Shown here in pieces: positions 56,473-64,000 of a stretch of DNA of 64,000 nucleotides (position 1 is its first letter; the number at the start of each line of letters is the position of its first letter). Under the pieces are notes generated by a model. It was not told the DNA's origin, did no database searches, and saw only the letters and a list, made by a program, of their open reading frames with translations. Source of the DNA: Thiogranum sp. (GTDB lineage: Bacteria; Pseudomonadota; Gammaproteobacteria; DSM-19610). The position numbers and the translations under genes were made by a program. Location: NCBI GenBank assembly GCA_030148805.1, contig JASBSS010000001.1, positions 124,001 through 188,000 on the forward strand, read 5' to 3'.

Positions 56473-57867
56473 TCAGGGCGCAGGATCATCGCCAACGTCC
56501 GCCAGCGACTCGATCGCGCGGCACAGTCGATCCACCTGCAACGGATCGCCCGTACCCTGCTTGCGCAGCTTGGCGAACACCTTCTCCAACTCCGCGCGCT
56601 GACGATGGCCGGCTGTACGCAGCGATACCGGGGCGGAAACCAGCGCCATCGGCTCGCGGCAGGCGTGGGTCCGTCCTTCCAGCATCCTCAGGTGCAACAA
56701 AGCCCTACCGAGAACCACGTAGGGGAAGTTGAGGTTTCGCATGGGACCGACTCGCAGCAGGTGCCCCCCCAGAGGGCGGCCCAATACCTTGGTCTCGGCG
56801 ATCCGATCCGCGGTGAACCAGGCCGAGGCGCCACCGATCAACGCCCCGAGGCCGCTGCCCAGAAACAGTGAGTGCCCCCCTACCGCGACGTCGATGACGC
56901 TCCCGGCCGCGGCGCCGCCCACGCCTCCCGTGGCCACGAGCTGGCGGCGGGTCAGGCCGAACAGTCGCCAGCTGAGGCTGGAAAACAGATCCTCGTCCAG
57001 AATTTCCACCGCCGTCTCGCGCCGTTGCAAGCGCTCGTAGTGATAGAGCGATTCCACCTCCCGACGGCAGTCCTGCTCCCGGCGGATCAATTCGGCGCGA
57101 TAGGCCTCGCCCAGCTCGGCGCGCTGACGTTCGGTCGACTGCGTCGTGTCCAAGGGGACTTCCCGGACATAGCTGAGCAGGGTGACCAGGCATTCGGCGA
57201 TCAGACGCACTGCGCGGGAACGGCGCTCGACCTGGGCGGCGCGCAGCACCCCTACCGCGCGCTCCAACGGCGCCTGCCAGTCTTCCCGCAACTGCGCGAA
57301 AGCCAGCAGCAGTTGCAGCCGTTTGTCGAAATCGGCATCCATCGCGTTGAACACACGGACAATGCGGAAATACTGGCCGAGCGCGTTTTCCCACTCGCGG
57401 CGGTAATCGCCCGCTCCGATCATGTTGATCAGCGCCAGGCTCGGCTGACCGGTCCAACGCAGAATCTCCATTTCCGCCTCGTACTCGTGGCCGAAAGGGC
57501 GGGAACCATCGACCACGTAGAGAATGCCGGCGCCGCCGATCACGGGGGTCAGCAGTCTGCACTCGGCCTCGAAACGCGCATCTCCACGGTGCTGCTCGAC
57601 AAACCGGCGCACCACCTGTGCCCGCTCGGCGCTGGTGGTGGCGTGGGCCTGCATCCACTCCAGCGCCGCGCGGGCGCGCTGGAAACCGGGCGTGTCGATC
57701 AGGACATACAGGGTCTCGCCATCGACCACCAAAGGGTATTCCTGTGCTTCACGGGTGGTCCCGGAAAGCGCCGAGATCTCTACCTGCTCGTCGCTGGCCA
57801 GCGTGGCGACGATACTGCTCTTGCCCTTGTTGGGATGACCGACGACGGCAAAACGCGGCGTGCTCAT
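56473..57867 (-). CDS. DUF3482 membrane-associated GTPase
   Basis: A 464-residue Era-like GTPase. The P-loop is GHPNKGKSS (10-18), the switch region is ISALSGTTREAQEYPL and G3 is DTPGFQ. The C-terminal half (about 270-460) belongs to DUF3482 and includes a Gly/Ala-rich hydrophobic stretch (VGGAAAGSVIDVAVGGHSLF) that may insert in the membrane. The ATG at 57867 overlaps the stop of the DUF2868 gene (ATGA). The two families commonly occur together; the function is unknown. Confidence 0.88.
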   Translation of the reverse strand: MSTPRFAVVGHPNKGKSSIVATLASDEQVEISALSGTTREAQEYPLVVDGETLYVLIDTPGFQRARAALEWMQAHATTSAERAQVVRRFVEQHRGDARFEAECRLLTPVIGGAGILYVVDGSRPFGHEYEAEMEILRWTGQPSLALINMIGAGDYRREWENALGQYFRIVRVFNAMDADFDKRLQLLLAFAQLREDWQAPLERAVGVLRAAQVERRSRAVRLIAECLVTLLSYVREVPLDTTQSTERQRAELGEAYRAELIRREQDCRREVESLYHYERLQRRETAVEILDEDLFSSLSWRLFGLTRRQLVATGGVGGAAAGSVIDVAVGGHSLFLGSGLGALIGGASAWFTADRIAETKVLGRPLGGHLLRVGPMRNLNFPYVVLGRALLHLRMLEGRTHACREPMALVSAPVSLRTAGHRQRAELEKVFAKLRKQGTGDPLQVDRLCRAIESLADVGDDPAP

Positions 57868-59354
57868 GGCGCGGCCACCCCCAGCGCTTCGACGTGCAGG
57901 TCCGGGTCGTCGAGTTGGCGCAACGCGTGCCGCCATGCTTCCTGGTCACGCTCCACCACCGGCTGCGCACCTCCCCACAGCACCACGACGATCGCCTGGC
58001 GCGCCTGGCATTGGCGGCGCAGGTCGCGCAGAAAATCGCTGAACTCGAGCAAGGGGGGTTCCCAGGCCCGCACCACCACCGCCACCCCGGGTTCCTGTCC
58101 CTGGCACAGGCTTGCCACCAGCGCCTGGTCCTCTTGCAGCGTGCGTCCGCCGCCGGCCTCCAGCCAGTCGAGCGGCTCGATACCCAGCGACCGGAGCCGC
58201 GGCGTGAGCGCCTCGCGCTGGACATGGGTTCCCGACCAGCCGATGACCGGACAGGCGATCGCCGCGCTGTCGCGGTGGGGCGAAGGTAAGCCGTCAGGCG
58301 CGACGACGCCACCCGGTGGCGTGGACGGATGCGGGGAAACCGTGGTCACCAGGGGCGAATTCATGCGCGCCAACAGCTCCGCCGCACCGGGAAGGTGGGT
58401 CAGCGCCCGTGCCAGATGCACCCGCAGACGCAGCCAGGAGATCGCCAGGGTCACCAACCTGGGCAGCAAACCGTAACTGACCAGCGCCACAAAAAGGAAG
58501 GACCACCAGGCACCCAGCTGCGCCGCTGGCAGGGGCGGTAGCTGGGCGAAACCGCCCGAGTGCAAGCGATAGTAACGGCTGGCGTCGATCAGCTCGCGAC
58601 TCGGCACGGCTTGCGGGTACAGCTCGTGCCAGGGCCAGGAGAGCAGTTGCAGCAGGCGATGAAACTCGGCGTTATCCAGATTCAGCGTGGTGCTCCAGGC
58701 AAAGGCGAGGTCGGAAAAGGCGGTCAGATACGCCAGCGCCAGCAGCGCGCCGAGGTTGAACCAGACGGCGAACAACTGCGACCAATACGACGCCAGCCAG
58801 CCCCCCGCCGGGGTCAGGACACGCGCGGTCCGGCCCGTCCACAGGCGGTGCCAGCCCGGGACCCGATCCCGTTCCAGCCGACCCGCCAACCATTGGGCCA
58901 GACGCCCCGGGTGCACCAGGGCCAACATCGTGCGCAGCCCAGCGAACAGCGATCGGGTACCCGGCAGCGCCGTGACCAGCCATAGCGACAACAGCAGAAT
59001 CTGGGGGAGCACCAAGGCGCTGATGGCGTGAAAGACGTTGATCGGCGTCTGCCCACTGTAACTGAGCACCGCGCGCGCCAGGCCCCACCCGGTCAGCAAC
59101 CCGAAAAAAGCCAGTGACACCCCAAGCACGCGGTACAGATGGACGCCGGCACGGCTCTGCCCGGGCTGCCAAGCGGCGATCTCCACCTGTTTCAACCAGG
59201 CGTCGAGCTGCCGCCAGGGCTTGCCGCGCAGCCCCTGCAGCGCTTTGCCGATGCGGCGATCACGCTGCCTGCGCCGCTCGGGATCGGTGGCGCGGTCAGC
59301 CTGGAGAGCGGTACTGAGGGCGATCAGATCAGCGAGCAACGCGGTGGGAGTCAT
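57864..59354 (-). CDS. DUF2868 membrane protein
   Basis: A 496-residue inner-membrane protein with about four membrane segments (near 75-100, 110-130, 200-225 and 305-325) and a C-terminal cytoplasmic domain ending in LDDPDLHVEALGVAAP. This is the DUF2868 layout. It overlaps the DUF3482 GTPase gene by 4 nt, so the pair probably forms one complex. The ATG at 59354 is chosen; the frame runs open to 60326 but that stretch is antisense to the efflux adaptor gene. Confidence 0.85.
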   Translation of the reverse strand: MTPTALLADLIALSTALQADRATDPERRRQRDRRIGKALQGLRGKPWRQLDAWLKQVEIAAWQPGQSRAGVHLYRVLGVSLAFFGLLTGWGLARAVLSYSGQTPINVFHAISALVLPQILLLSLWLVTALPGTRSLFAGLRTMLALVHPGRLAQWLAGRLERDRVPGWHRLWTGRTARVLTPAGGWLASYWSQLFAVWFNLGALLALAYLTAFSDLAFAWSTTLNLDNAEFHRLLQLLSWPWHELYPQAVPSRELIDASRYYRLHSGGFAQLPPLPAAQLGAWWSFLFVALVSYGLLPRLVTLAISWLRLRVHLARALTHLPGAAELLARMNSPLVTTVSPHPSTPPGGVVAPDGLPSPHRDSAAIACPVIGWSGTHVQREALTPRLRSLGIEPLDWLEAGGGRTLQEDQALVASLCQGQEPGVAVVVRAWEPPLLEFSDFLRDLRRQCQARQAIVVVLWGGAQPVVERDQEAWRHALRQLDDPDLHVEALGVAAP

Positions 59355-59450
59355 CGGGCGAGTATATCGTATGTGAGATCCGCCCAGGTTTTCTGTTAAG
59401 GTTGCCCGTATCATCCGCCGGCGATCGGCCGGCGTCAGAGACGCGCGGGT

Positions 59451-60614
59451 ATGGCAGGCAAGCGTTTTAAATGGCTCGTCTATGGTGTGATCATCATAGC
59501 GGCAAGCGTGGCGATCACGCTCTGGCTGGGCCGCCCGGAACCGGTGACGGTGATTGTCAAGTCGGCCGAGCGCGGGCGCGTCCAGGACACCACCGCCAAT
59601 ACCCGTGCCGGCACCATCAAGGCCTGCAGCCGGGCCGGACTGTCGCCGGCCACGGGCGGCCAGATCGCCCGCCTCCCGGTCGCCGTGGGCGATCAGGTCG
59701 AGCGCGGTCAGCTGCTGCTGGAACTGTGGAACGACGACCTCAGGGCCCAGGTCTCGCTGGCCGCCAGCGAGGCCAGGGCGGCCAGGGCCCTGACCCGCCA
59801 GGCCTGCGTGTTGGCCGACGTGGCGGCTCGCGATGCCGCCCGCTTGCGCAAATTGCGCGACAAAGGCCTGACCACCGAGGAGGCCGCCGACAAGGCCGAC
59901 GGCGAGGCGAGCGCGCAAGCGGCTGCCTGCGAAGCGGCGCGCGCGCGCGCGGCGGTCAGCCAGTCGCAACTGGACGTCGCCCGCGCCACGCTCGAGCGCA
60001 CCCGTCTGAGCGCGCCGTTCAGCGGCACCGTGGCTGAGATCAACGGCGAGATCGGCGAATTCGTCACCCCTTCCCCGGTGGGGATCCCCACGCCACCGGC
60101 GGTCGATCTGGTCGACATCAGCTGTCTGTACGCCTCGGCGCCCATCGACGAAGTGGACGCCCCGGGGATCCGGGTCGGCATGCCGGCGCTGATCTCCCTC
60201 GACGCCTTTCCCCGCCAACGTTTCGCCGGCGAGGTCCGGCGCGTCGCGCCGTATGTGCTCGATCGCGAAAAACAGGCGCGCACAGTGGACGTGGAAGTGG
60301 ATTTCGCCGACCCCAAGGACAGCCACGGCATGCTACCCGGTTACAGCGCGGATATTGAAGTCATCCTGGCCGAACACAGCGACGTGGTCCGGGTGCCGAC
60401 GGAGGCGGTGCTGGAGGGCGGCAAACTGCTGGTGTTGCAAGCCGACGGGATGTTGCACGAGAGAAAAATCACGACCGGCCTGAGCAACTGGGCTTACACC
60501 GAGGTCAAGGAGGGTGTCGAGCCCGGTGAGAAAGTCGTTGTATCGGTAGACCGCGACGGCGTGGCCGACGGTGCGCTGGCGCACGTGGAGGCCAGCGCCG
60601 AGAGCGATGATTGA
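59451..60614 (+). CDS. Periplasmic efflux adaptor, HlyD/MacA-like
   Basis: A 387-residue membrane-fusion protein. It has an N-terminal anchor (about 9-26), a lipoyl-like half (ATGGQIARLPVAVGDQVERG, QLLLELW), a helical hairpin (about 105-185) and a second lipoyl half (LERTRLSAPFSGTVAEINGE). Beta-barrel and proximal domains follow (VRRVAPYVLDREKQARTVDV). It links an ABC exporter to an outer-membrane channel. It is the first gene of a four-gene operon and overlaps the ATPase start by 8 nt. Confidence 0.9.
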   Translation: MAGKRFKWLVYGVIIIAASVAITLWLGRPEPVTVIVKSAERGRVQDTTANTRAGTIKACSRAGLSPATGGQIARLPVAVGDQVERGQLLLELWNDDLRAQVSLAASEARAARALTRQACVLADVAARDAARLRKLRDKGLTTEEAADKADGEASAQAAACEAARARAAVSQSQLDVARATLERTRLSAPFSGTVAEINGEIGEFVTPSPVGIPTPPAVDLVDISCLYASAPIDEVDAPGIRVGMPALISLDAFPRQRFAGEVRRVAPYVLDREKQARTVDVEVDFADPKDSHGMLPGYSADIEVILAEHSDVVRVPTEAVLEGGKLLVLQADGMLHERKITTGLSNWAYTEVKEGVEPGEKVVVSVDRDGVADGALAHVEASAESDD

Positions 60615-61290
60615 GCTGCACCAGGTGCACCGCGACTTCCTGGTCGGCGACCAGACCGTGCACGCCCTGAACGACATCAACCTGACCATCACCGCCGGCG
60701 AATACCTCTCGATCATGGGCCCCTCGGGGTCCGGTAAATCCACCTTGCTCAACCTCATCGGTCTGCTCGACCGGCCCAGCAGCGGCCAGTATCTGCTCGA
60801 CGGCGAAGACGTGACCACGCTCGGCGACGTGCAACAGGCGCACACGCGCAATCGCCGCATCGGTTTCGTGTTTCAGGCGTTTCATCTGGTGCCGCGCCTG
60901 ACGGCGGCGGAAAACGTCGAACTGCCGCTGATACTCGCGGCGACGCCGCCGCAGGAGCGGCGCGAGCGCGTCGCCGCGGCCCTGGAGGCGCTGAATCTTT
61001 CCGATCGCGCCCGGCACAAGCCGGAACAACTCTCCGGCGGCCAACGCCAGCGTATCGCCATCGCCCGCGCCACCATCACCGAACCGGCGGTGCTGCTTGC
61101 CGACGAGCCCACGGGCAACCTGGACCACCAATCCGGAGGCGACGTGATCGAAACGCTGGAGCGGCTGAACCGCCGCGCCATCACCTTGATCGTGGTCACC
61201 CACGATGCCGAACTCGGCGCCCGCGCCAGCCGCCGTATTCTGATGCGCGACGGACGCATCGAGTCCGACAAGCGCACGGATCGGGCGTGA
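60607..61290 (+). CDS. ABC exporter ATPase, MacB/LolD-like
   Basis: A 227-residue ATPase with Walker A GPSGSGKST, signature LSGGQRQRI, Walker B VLLADEPTGNLD and switch His in VVTHDAELGA. This is the short LolD/MacB-type subunit that drives FtsX-like permeases. Its ATG lies inside the end of the adaptor gene and it overlaps the first permease start (GTGA). The substrate is unknown. Confidence 0.92.
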   Translation: MIELHQVHRDFLVGDQTVHALNDINLTITAGEYLSIMGPSGSGKSTLLNLIGLLDRPSSGQYLLDGEDVTTLGDVQQAHTRNRRIGFVFQAFHLVPRLTAAENVELPLILAATPPQERRERVAAALEALNLSDRARHKPEQLSGGQRQRIAIARATITEPAVLLADEPTGNLDHQSGGDVIETLERLNRRAITLIVVTHDAELGARASRRILMRDGRIESDKRTDRA

Positions 61291-62495
61291 ACGGGAGCGA
61301 CATTTCGCGCTTCGCCTGGGTGGCCTTGCGTGGCTATCCCACGCGCACGCTGCTGATGCTGATCGCCATGGCCATCGGCGTGGCCGCGGTGATTGTACTC
61401 ACGTCACTGGGAGAAGGCGCGCGCCGTTATGTCACGGATGAATTCTCCTCGCTCGGAACCAACCTGCTGATCGTCTTCCCCGGTCGTTCGGAGACCGCCG
61501 GCATCAACCCTACCACCATGATGGGCGAGACGCCGCGCGATCTGACGCTCGACGACGCCCTGGCGCTGACGCGCAGCTACAGTGTGCGGCGGATCGCGCC
61601 GTTGAATGTCGGCGCGGCCGATATCAGTTGGCGCAACCGGCAGCGGGAGGTCACGGTGATCGGCACCACGCGTGAAATGCTGGCCATCCGCCACTGGGAA
61701 CTGGCCCAGGGAGACTTCCTGCCGGCCACCGATCCGGATCTGGCCACGCCGGTATGTGTGATCGGGGGGCGTATTCGCAGTGAACTGTTCGGTGCCAGGC
61801 GCGCGCTGGGCGAGTGGCTGCGCATCGGCGATCGGCGCTTTCGGGTGATCGGCGTCATGGCATCCGAGGGCCGCTCCATCGGCGTGGACGTCCAGGAAAC
61901 CGTCATGATACCCGTGGCCTCGGCGCAGCAACTATTCAACACCCCGTCGCTGTTTCGTATCCTGGTCGAGGCCAAGAGCCGGGAGGCCATCCAACCGGTG
62001 AAGCGCTTCATCATCGACACCCTGCAAGCCCGTCATCAGGGGGAAAAGGACGTCACGGTCGTGACCCAGGACGCGGTACTGGCCACCTTCGATCGCATCT
62101 TCTCGGCGCTGACCTATGCCGTCGGTGGCATCGCCGCCATCAGCCTCATGGTCGCCGGCATTCTGATCATGAACGTGATGCTGGTGGCGGTCTCGCAGCG
62201 TACCGCCGAAATCGGCCTGCTTAAGGCACTGGGGGCGGCACCGCGGCAGATCATCGTCCTGATCATCGCCGAGGCCTTCCTGCTCTCGTCCCTGGGCGCG
62301 CTGCTGGGCTTGCTGCTGGGTCAGATTGCCAGCGCGGGAATCCGTCATGCCTTTCCGGTGTTGCCGGCGCAAGCGCCGTTGTGGGCCGCCGTCACGGCCG
62401 TGCTGGTCGCGCTGATAACCGGTGTCCTGTTCAGTCTGCTGCCGGCGCGACGCGCGGCGCGGCTCGATCCGGTGCTGGCCTTGTCGCGCAGGTGA
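61287..62495 (+). CDS. MacB-like ABC permease 1
   Basis: A 402-residue inner-membrane permease. One N-terminal membrane segment (about 18-40), a large periplasmic MacB domain (about 45-260) and three C-terminal segments with SQRTAEIGLLKALGAAPRQI form the usual layout. The GTG start at 61287 overlaps the ATPase stop (GTGA). It is paralogous to the next gene, so the transporter is probably a heterodimer. Confidence 0.9.
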   Translation: MNGSDISRFAWVALRGYPTRTLLMLIAMAIGVAAVIVLTSLGEGARRYVTDEFSSLGTNLLIVFPGRSETAGINPTTMMGETPRDLTLDDALALTRSYSVRRIAPLNVGAADISWRNRQREVTVIGTTREMLAIRHWELAQGDFLPATDPDLATPVCVIGGRIRSELFGARRALGEWLRIGDRRFRVIGVMASEGRSIGVDVQETVMIPVASAQQLFNTPSLFRILVEAKSREAIQPVKRFIIDTLQARHQGEKDVTVVTQDAVLATFDRIFSALTYAVGGIAAISLMVAGILIMNVMLVAVSQRTAEIGLLKALGAAPRQIIVLIIAEAFLLSSLGALLGLLLGQIASAGIRHAFPVLPAQAPLWAAVTAVLVALITGVLFSLLPARRAARLDPVLALSRR

Positions 62496-62498
62496 ATC

Positions 62499-63698
62499 GT
62501 GTTCACGCGTGATTTCCTCCGTCTCACCGGTAGCGCCCTGATCGCTCACCGGCTGCGCAGCTTCCTCACCACCCTGGGGATCGCCGTGGGGATTGCGGCG
62601 GTGATCCTGCTGACCTCCATCGGCGAGGGCATCCACCAGTTCGTGCTGGCCGAATTCACCCAGTTCGGCACCACCATCGTCGGCATCAACCCGGGCAAGA
62701 CGAGCACCCACGGCGCTTCCACCGGCGTGTTCGGAACCGTGCGCCCCCTGACCCTCGAGGATGCCCAGGCGCTGCAGCGTCTCCCCTTCGCCCGGGCGGT
62801 CGTGCCCCTGGTCCAAGGCAACGCCGAGGTGGAAGCCGGTAACCGCCGGCGACGCACCACGGTCTATGGCGTCGGCGCGCAAATGCCGCAGGCCTTCAGC
62901 ATGCAGGTGAAATCGGGCCGATTTCTACCGGCCGACGACCCCAGCGCCCCGCGCGCCTTTGCCGTTCTCGGCAGCAAACTGCGGCACGAACTGTTCGCCA
63001 GCGAAAACCCTCTGGGACAGCGTCTGGGAATCGGCGGTAGCCGTTACCGGATTATCGGCGTGATGGAGGAAAAGGGCACCGTGCTGGGTTTCGATCTGGA
63101 CGACACGGTTTACATTCCCGCCGCGCGTGCCCTCGAATTGTTCAACCGCGACTCGCTGTTCGAGATCGACCTGATGTACGCCGCGGACGTCAGATCGGAG
63201 ACCGTGGTCAAGGGCATTCGCAACCTGTTGCTGGCGCGTCACGGCCGCGAGGACTTCACCATCACCACGCAGGAACAGATGCTGGACGTGCTCGGCTCCA
63301 TACTCAACATACTGACCTTCGCCGTCGGCGCCATCGGCGGGATTTCGCTGCTGGTGGGCGCAATCGGCATCGGCACCATCATGACCATAGCGGTCAACGA
63401 GCGCACCGCGGAAATCGGCGTTTTGCGCGCCCTGGGGGCCAGGCGCGCCCAGGTGCTGGGCCTGTTTCTCGGCGAGGCGATGGTGCTCGCCGCGCTGGGC
63501 GGCGTGGTCGGTCTGGTGGCCGGCATCGGCATCGCCCAACTCCTGCACTTGCTGTTGCCCGCGCTACCGGTGCACACCCCTTGGTTGTTCGTGATCCTGG
63601 CGGAAACCGTCGCGCTCCTGATCGGACTGGCCGCCGGTGTGCTGCCGGCGCGCCGCGCCGCGGGGCTGGATCCCGTTGAAGCTCTGCGCGGTGAATGA
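62499..63698 (+). CDS. MacB-like ABC permease 2
   Basis: A 399-residue permease with the same layout as the gene before it: N-terminal segment LTTLGIAVGIAAVILLTSIG, a periplasmic domain, and C-terminal segments with NERTAEIGVLRALGARRAQV. The GTG at 62499 follows the previous stop by three bases. It is the last visible gene of the operon. I see no terminator in the 210 nt after it. Confidence 0.9.
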   Translation: MFTRDFLRLTGSALIAHRLRSFLTTLGIAVGIAAVILLTSIGEGIHQFVLAEFTQFGTTIVGINPGKTSTHGASTGVFGTVRPLTLEDAQALQRLPFARAVVPLVQGNAEVEAGNRRRRTTVYGVGAQMPQAFSMQVKSGRFLPADDPSAPRAFAVLGSKLRHELFASENPLGQRLGIGGSRYRIIGVMEEKGTVLGFDLDDTVYIPAARALELFNRDSLFEIDLMYAADVRSETVVKGIRNLLLARHGREDFTITTQEQMLDVLGSILNILTFAVGAIGGISLLVGAIGIGTIMTIAVNERTAEIGVLRALGARRAQVLGLFLGEAMVLAALGGVVGLVAGIGIAQLLHLLLPALPVHTPWLFVILAETVALLIGLAAGVLPARRAAGLDPVEALRGE

Positions 63699-63908
63699 AA
63701 ATCGATCCGCTCTGCCTTGGGTGTCGGCGCCTGACCCGCACCCGCAAGCAGCACCGGGCGGCATCCGGCTGCTGTGGATTCCTACGCCGGAGGCCTCATT
63801 TCACCGATTCTAAAATCGCCCACCGGCGGTTAGAATGGAGCCTCGGAAATGCCCGGCGTGACCGTGCGCGGGACACTAACGCCTAACCACACAGCGGCCA
63901 CTTTTTTC

Positions 63909-64000
63909 GTGACTCCATGGATCAGACATCGTCTTCCGGCCTTTGTCGTCGCGCTTGCCGTCCTGGGCGGGTACTCCCCCTGCTCGCAGGCATTCAATGT
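63909..64000 (+). CDS. Start of a probable exported protein (runs off the right edge)
   Basis: About 30 codons are visible from a GTG at 63909. They read TPWIRHRLPAFVVALAVLGG and then YSPCSQAFNV, a basic n-region and hydrophobic core like a signal peptide. A different-frame ATG at 63917 gives an Arg/Cys-rich stretch that is less protein-like. After an adaptor/ATPase/permease operon an outer-membrane channel would fit, but the product cannot be judged from so little. Confidence 0.45.
   Translation, partial: MTPWIRHRLPAFVVALAVLGGYSPCSQAFN

Noticed and set aside
59355-60326. N-terminal extension of the DUF2868 frame
   Set aside because: It is antisense to the efflux adaptor gene and unlike a membrane protein start. 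The ATG at 59354 gives the family layout.

Overview
The window is GC-rich, densely packed chromosomal DNA from a proteobacterium. It is most likely a gammaproteobacterium, judging from an Lpp/OprI-type lipoprotein, TusE, a PA2778/PA2779-type pair, PurT, a YfdC-like channel and a FusA2-type EF-G. That placement is inferred from gene content only. I see no rRNA, tRNA, CRISPR array, insertion sequence or prophage.

Layout. 1-11.5 kb: start of a FusA2-type EF-G gene, a signalling operon (membrane histidine kinase, CheY-like regulator, REC-PAS-GGDEF-EAL protein), a DUF599/Sel1-repeat pair and a second membrane GGDEF-EAL protein. 11.6-27.2 kb: an export-rich redox island. It holds a 1273-residue multicopper oxidase, a SCO1-cytochrome c-PCuAC fusion and a cyclophilin-DsbA fusion in one minus-strand operon. 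Around it are a di-heme cytochrome, four secreted or lipoprotein genes of unknown function, a Crp/Fnr regulator and an ECF sigma factor. Two CRP-type palindromes and a perfect 12-bp inverted repeat lie in its regulatory gaps. The oxidase, isomerase and cytochrome content recalls the mofABC locus of Leptothrix, which is linked to Mn(II) oxidation.

27.3-42.2 kb: a Gld-type ABC operon, an MFS carrier, a Rossmann-fold protein, an FNT channel, transaldolase, a GH17-like protein and the PA2778/PA2779-type pair. After these come TusE and an envelope cluster in which an Lpp-type lipoprotein lies between two L,D-transpeptidases, and an AsmA-like protein. 42.3-45.1 kb: a compact cassette of nucleotidyltransferase, PqqD-like chaperone, HprK-like kinase and a small protein with a Tat-like leader. 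It looks like a peptide or protein modification system of unknown product, and with the oxidase island it is the best candidate here for undescribed biology.

45.3-64 kb: purT, modABC, an Anbu proteasome-like peptidase beside alpha-E and circularly permuted ATP-grasp genes, a CPA2 antiporter, two tandem sulfotransferase paralogues, a DUF2868/DUF3482 GTPase pair, a MacAB-like efflux operon with two permeases, and the start of an exported protein. Many operons are tightly coupled by ATGA, GTGA or TAATG overlaps.
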